Source: Campylobacteraceae bacterium (GTDB lineage: Bacteria; Campylobacterota; Campylobacteria; Campylobacterales; Sulfurovaceae). Taken from it: a stretch of 6,401 bases of DNA. The DNA lies in assembly GCA_027023145.1 (NCBI GenBank), contig JALVWV010000199.1, positions 1 to 6,401 on the forward strand. Reading direction: 5' to 3'. The notes under the pieces are model-generated. The model searched no databases and was not told where the DNA came from. It saw nothing but the letters and a program-made list of their open reading frames with translations. The translations under genes and the position numbers were made by a program. Below are positions 4,714 to 6,401 of the stretch, in pieces. Positions within the stretch are counted from its first letter, which is position 1. Each line of letters begins with the position of its first letter.

Positions 4714-6401
4714 ATGGATTACAAAGAGACGCTTCTCCTTCCCAAGACCGATTTCCCGATGCGCGGTAACCTGCCCACCAATGAGCCCAAGCGCTACCAG
4801 CAGTGGTTTGCCGAAGATGTGTACGGCCAGATGAAAGCCAAACGTGCCGGGCGCGACATGTTTACCCTCCACGATGGCCCTCCGTATGCCAACGGGGATA
4901 TCCACATCGGCCATGCCCTGAACAAAATCCTCAAAGATATCATCGTCAAGTACCACTATTTCCAGGGCAAAGATGTCCGCTACACGCCGGGTTGGGATTG
5001 TCACGGTCTTCCGATCGAGCAAAAAGTCGAAGAGCAGATCGGCAAGCCCAAAAAAGATGCCATGCCCGTCTCCGAGTTTCGCCAACTGTGCCGCAACCAT
5101 GCTGCCAAATACATCGATTTGCAACGCGACGGATTCAAGGCACTCGGGGTACTCGGTGACTGGGACAATCCGTACGTAACGATGGATTTCAAATTTGAGG
5201 CCAACATTTACCGGACACTGTGCGACGTCGCCCGCAAAGGTCTCCTCGTCGAGCGCTCCAAACCGATCTACTGGTCGTGGGCGGCCGAGACAGCTCTGGC
5301 CGAAGCCGAAGTGGAGTATCAGGACAAAGAGGACTACTCGATCTATGTAGCCTTTGAGATGAGCGACAAAGCCAAGCAGGATCTCGATCTCCCGGAAAAA
5401 GCGGCGATGGTCATCTGGACGACGACCCCCTGGACACTGCCGGCCAACACGGGAATCTCCCTCAACCCTGAGGCGATGTATTTGCTGACCGAAGATGGCT
5501 ACATCGTCGCCGAAGAGCGCCATGCCGCTCTCGTCGAAGAGGGGGTCGTCGGTGCCCATTCCGGACGCAAGATCAGCGCCAAAGAGCTCGAAAACATGCT
5601 GGCAATCAACCCTCTCAACGGCCGAAGCTCCCACATCATCCTCGGTGAGCACGTTGAGCTCAGCGGGGGAACCGGAGCGGTTCACACAGCAGGTGGACAT
5701 GGAGAGGATGACTACTTCGCTGGGCTCAAGTACGGCCTGGAAATCCTCATGCCGGTCGATGACAAAGGGCGCTATGATGAGAGTATCATTGGGCATCAGC
5801 TCATTCCTGAACCGGAGAAATTTGTCGGGATGCATGTGTTCAAAGCCAACGAACCGATCCTGGAGCTTCTCGGAGACAGCCTCCTGAAAGTGAGCAAATT
5901 TACCCACTCGTATCCCTACTGCTGGCGTACCAAAAAGCCAGTAATCTACCGGGCAACTCGTCAGTGGTTTATCGCCGTTGATCAGGCACCCAATGGTGCA
6001 GAGAAAAGTTTGCGTGACTTGGCAATGGAAGGGATCGACAACACAACTTTCTACCCCGACTGGGGGCGCAATCGGATCGGCTCGATGGTGGAGCAGCGGC
6101 CGGATTGGTGTATCTCCCGTCAGCGGACGTGGGGGGTGCCGATCGCGTTTTTCCGGGACAAGAAGACGCACGACGTGATCTTCGACGATGCGGTGCTCGA
6201 TCATGTGGCCGATATTTTCGAGCGTGAGGGATGCGATGCGTGGTACGACCGTCCTATTGCAGAGCTCCTGCCCGAGGGGACAGCCTACAATCCTGATGAT
6301 CTGGAAAAAGTCGATGACATCCTCGACGTGTGGTTTGACAGTGGCTCGACGTGGAATGCGGTGCTCAAAAGTGGCAACTACGATGCCGGACATTTCCCTG
6401 C
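4714..6401 (+). CDS. ileS: Isoleucyl-tRNA synthetase, N-terminal 562 residues (3' end beyond window)
   Basis: This cytosolic class I synthetase charges tRNA-Ile with isoleucine. The frame is open from the ATG at 4714 to the right edge with no stop; family members are usually about 920 residues, so roughly 60% is present. GAGG (4701-4704) lies 9 nt before the start. Visible hallmarks are PYANGDIHIGHALNK with the HIGH motif at 64-67, PGWDCHGLPIE at 92-102, the CP1 editing-domain entry WTTTPWTLPAN (235-245), the editing motif GTGAVHTAGGHGEDDY (319-334), DWCISRQRTWGVPI (464-477) and DVWFDSGSTW (538-547). The KMSKS loop and the anticodon-binding domain lie outside the window. One oddity is Gly327 where the editing motif usually has Pro (HTAPGHG). 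It is divergent from the CinA-domain gene, with an 83-bp intergenic region holding both promoters. Confidence 0.97.
   Translation, partial: MDYKETLLLPKTDFPMRGNLPTNEPKRYQQWFAEDVYGQMKAKRAGRDMFTLHDGPPYANGDIHIGHALNKILKDIIVKYHYFQGKDVRYTPGWDCHGLPIEQKVEEQIGKPKKDAMPVSEFRQLCRNHAAKYIDLQRDGFKALGVLGDWDNPYVTMDFKFEANIYRTLCDVARKGLLVERSKPIYWSWAAETALAEAEVEYQDKEDYSIYVAFEMSDKAKQDLDLPEKAAMVIWTTTPWTLPANTGISLNPEAMYLLTEDGYIVAEERHAALVEEGVVGAHSGRKISAKELENMLAINPLNGRSSHIILGEHVELSGGTGAVHTAGGHGEDDYFAGLKYGLEILMPVDDKGRYDESIIGHQLIPEPEKFVGMHVFKANEPILELLGDSLLKVSKFTHSYPYCWRTKKPVIYRATRQWFIAVDQAPNGAEKSLRDLAMEGIDNTTFYPDWGRNRIGSMVEQRPDWCISRQRTWGVPIAFFRDKKTHDVIFDDAVLDHVADIFEREGCDAWYDRPIAELLPEGTAYNPDDLEKVDDILDVWFDSGSTWNAVLKSGNYDAGHFP

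Noticed and set aside
4678..6393. 571-codon open frame antisense to ileS
   Set aside because: It covers almost exactly the same span as ileS, whose motifs (HIGH, WTTTPWTLPAN, DVWFDSGS) are unmistakable. The antisense product shows no recognisable family and is best explained by the codon bias of the real gene.
1..6401. CRISPR array, insertion sequence, prophage or toxin-antitoxin module
   Set aside because: No regularly spaced repeats, transposase or integrase motifs, target duplications at the tRNA ends, or paired small toxin-antitoxin genes were seen.

Overview
The window looks like ordinary chromosome from a Campylobacterota (epsilonproteobacterial) bacterium, most likely a free-living Sulfurimonas/Sulfuricurvum-type organism. 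This is an inference from the style of the IleS, CinA-domain and Aat-like proteins, the tight Lys-Glu-Val-Asp tRNA cluster, and promoters that mostly show a -10 box and no clear -35. No phage, transposon, CRISPR or plasmid signature was seen.

Layout, left to right. (1) 1-345, minus: the N-terminal part of an unrecognised exported protein, running off the left edge, with its own extended -10 promoter. (2) 416-1135, minus: a divergent member of the leucyl/phenylalanyl-tRNA-protein transferase (Aat) family. A perfect 11-bp inverted repeat lies just upstream of its -10. (3) 1206-1664, minus: a small ankyrin-repeat protein. (4) 1768-3045, plus: a secreted or membrane-anchored CAP/SCP-domain protein with a C-terminal Ig-like part. 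It is divergent from the ankyrin gene, and the two may share an overlapping pair of -10 boxes. (5) 3047-3367, minus: a 106-residue hypothetical protein, tail-to-tail with the CAP gene and separated by 1 bp. (6) 3368-3580: non-coding, with a Fur-box-like site, a 10-bp inverted repeat and an 11-bp direct repeat. (7) 3581-4049, minus: four tRNA genes with encoded CCA, transcribed Lys-Glu-Val-Asp from a consensus sigma70 promoter. (8) 4145-4630, minus: a stand-alone CinA C-terminal domain (PncC-type NMN amidohydrolase), possibly made from a leaderless mRNA. (9) 4714 to the right edge, plus: the 5' two thirds of ileS, divergent from the CinA-domain gene.

The genes do not form one pathway. The loose theme is translation and housekeeping: tRNAs, isoleucyl-tRNA synthetase, an Aat-like aminoacyl transferase and NAD salvage. 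Two exported or surface-type proteins and two small proteins of unknown role are interspersed. I see no clear new defence, mobile or biosynthetic system. The points most worth checking are the divergent Aat-like enzyme, the inverted repeat at its promoter, the start of the ankyrin transcript inside an A8 run, the predicted leaderless CinA-domain start, the T9 tract in the signal peptide of the first gene, and the structured tRNA spacer. No gene-free stretch exceeds 300 bases.
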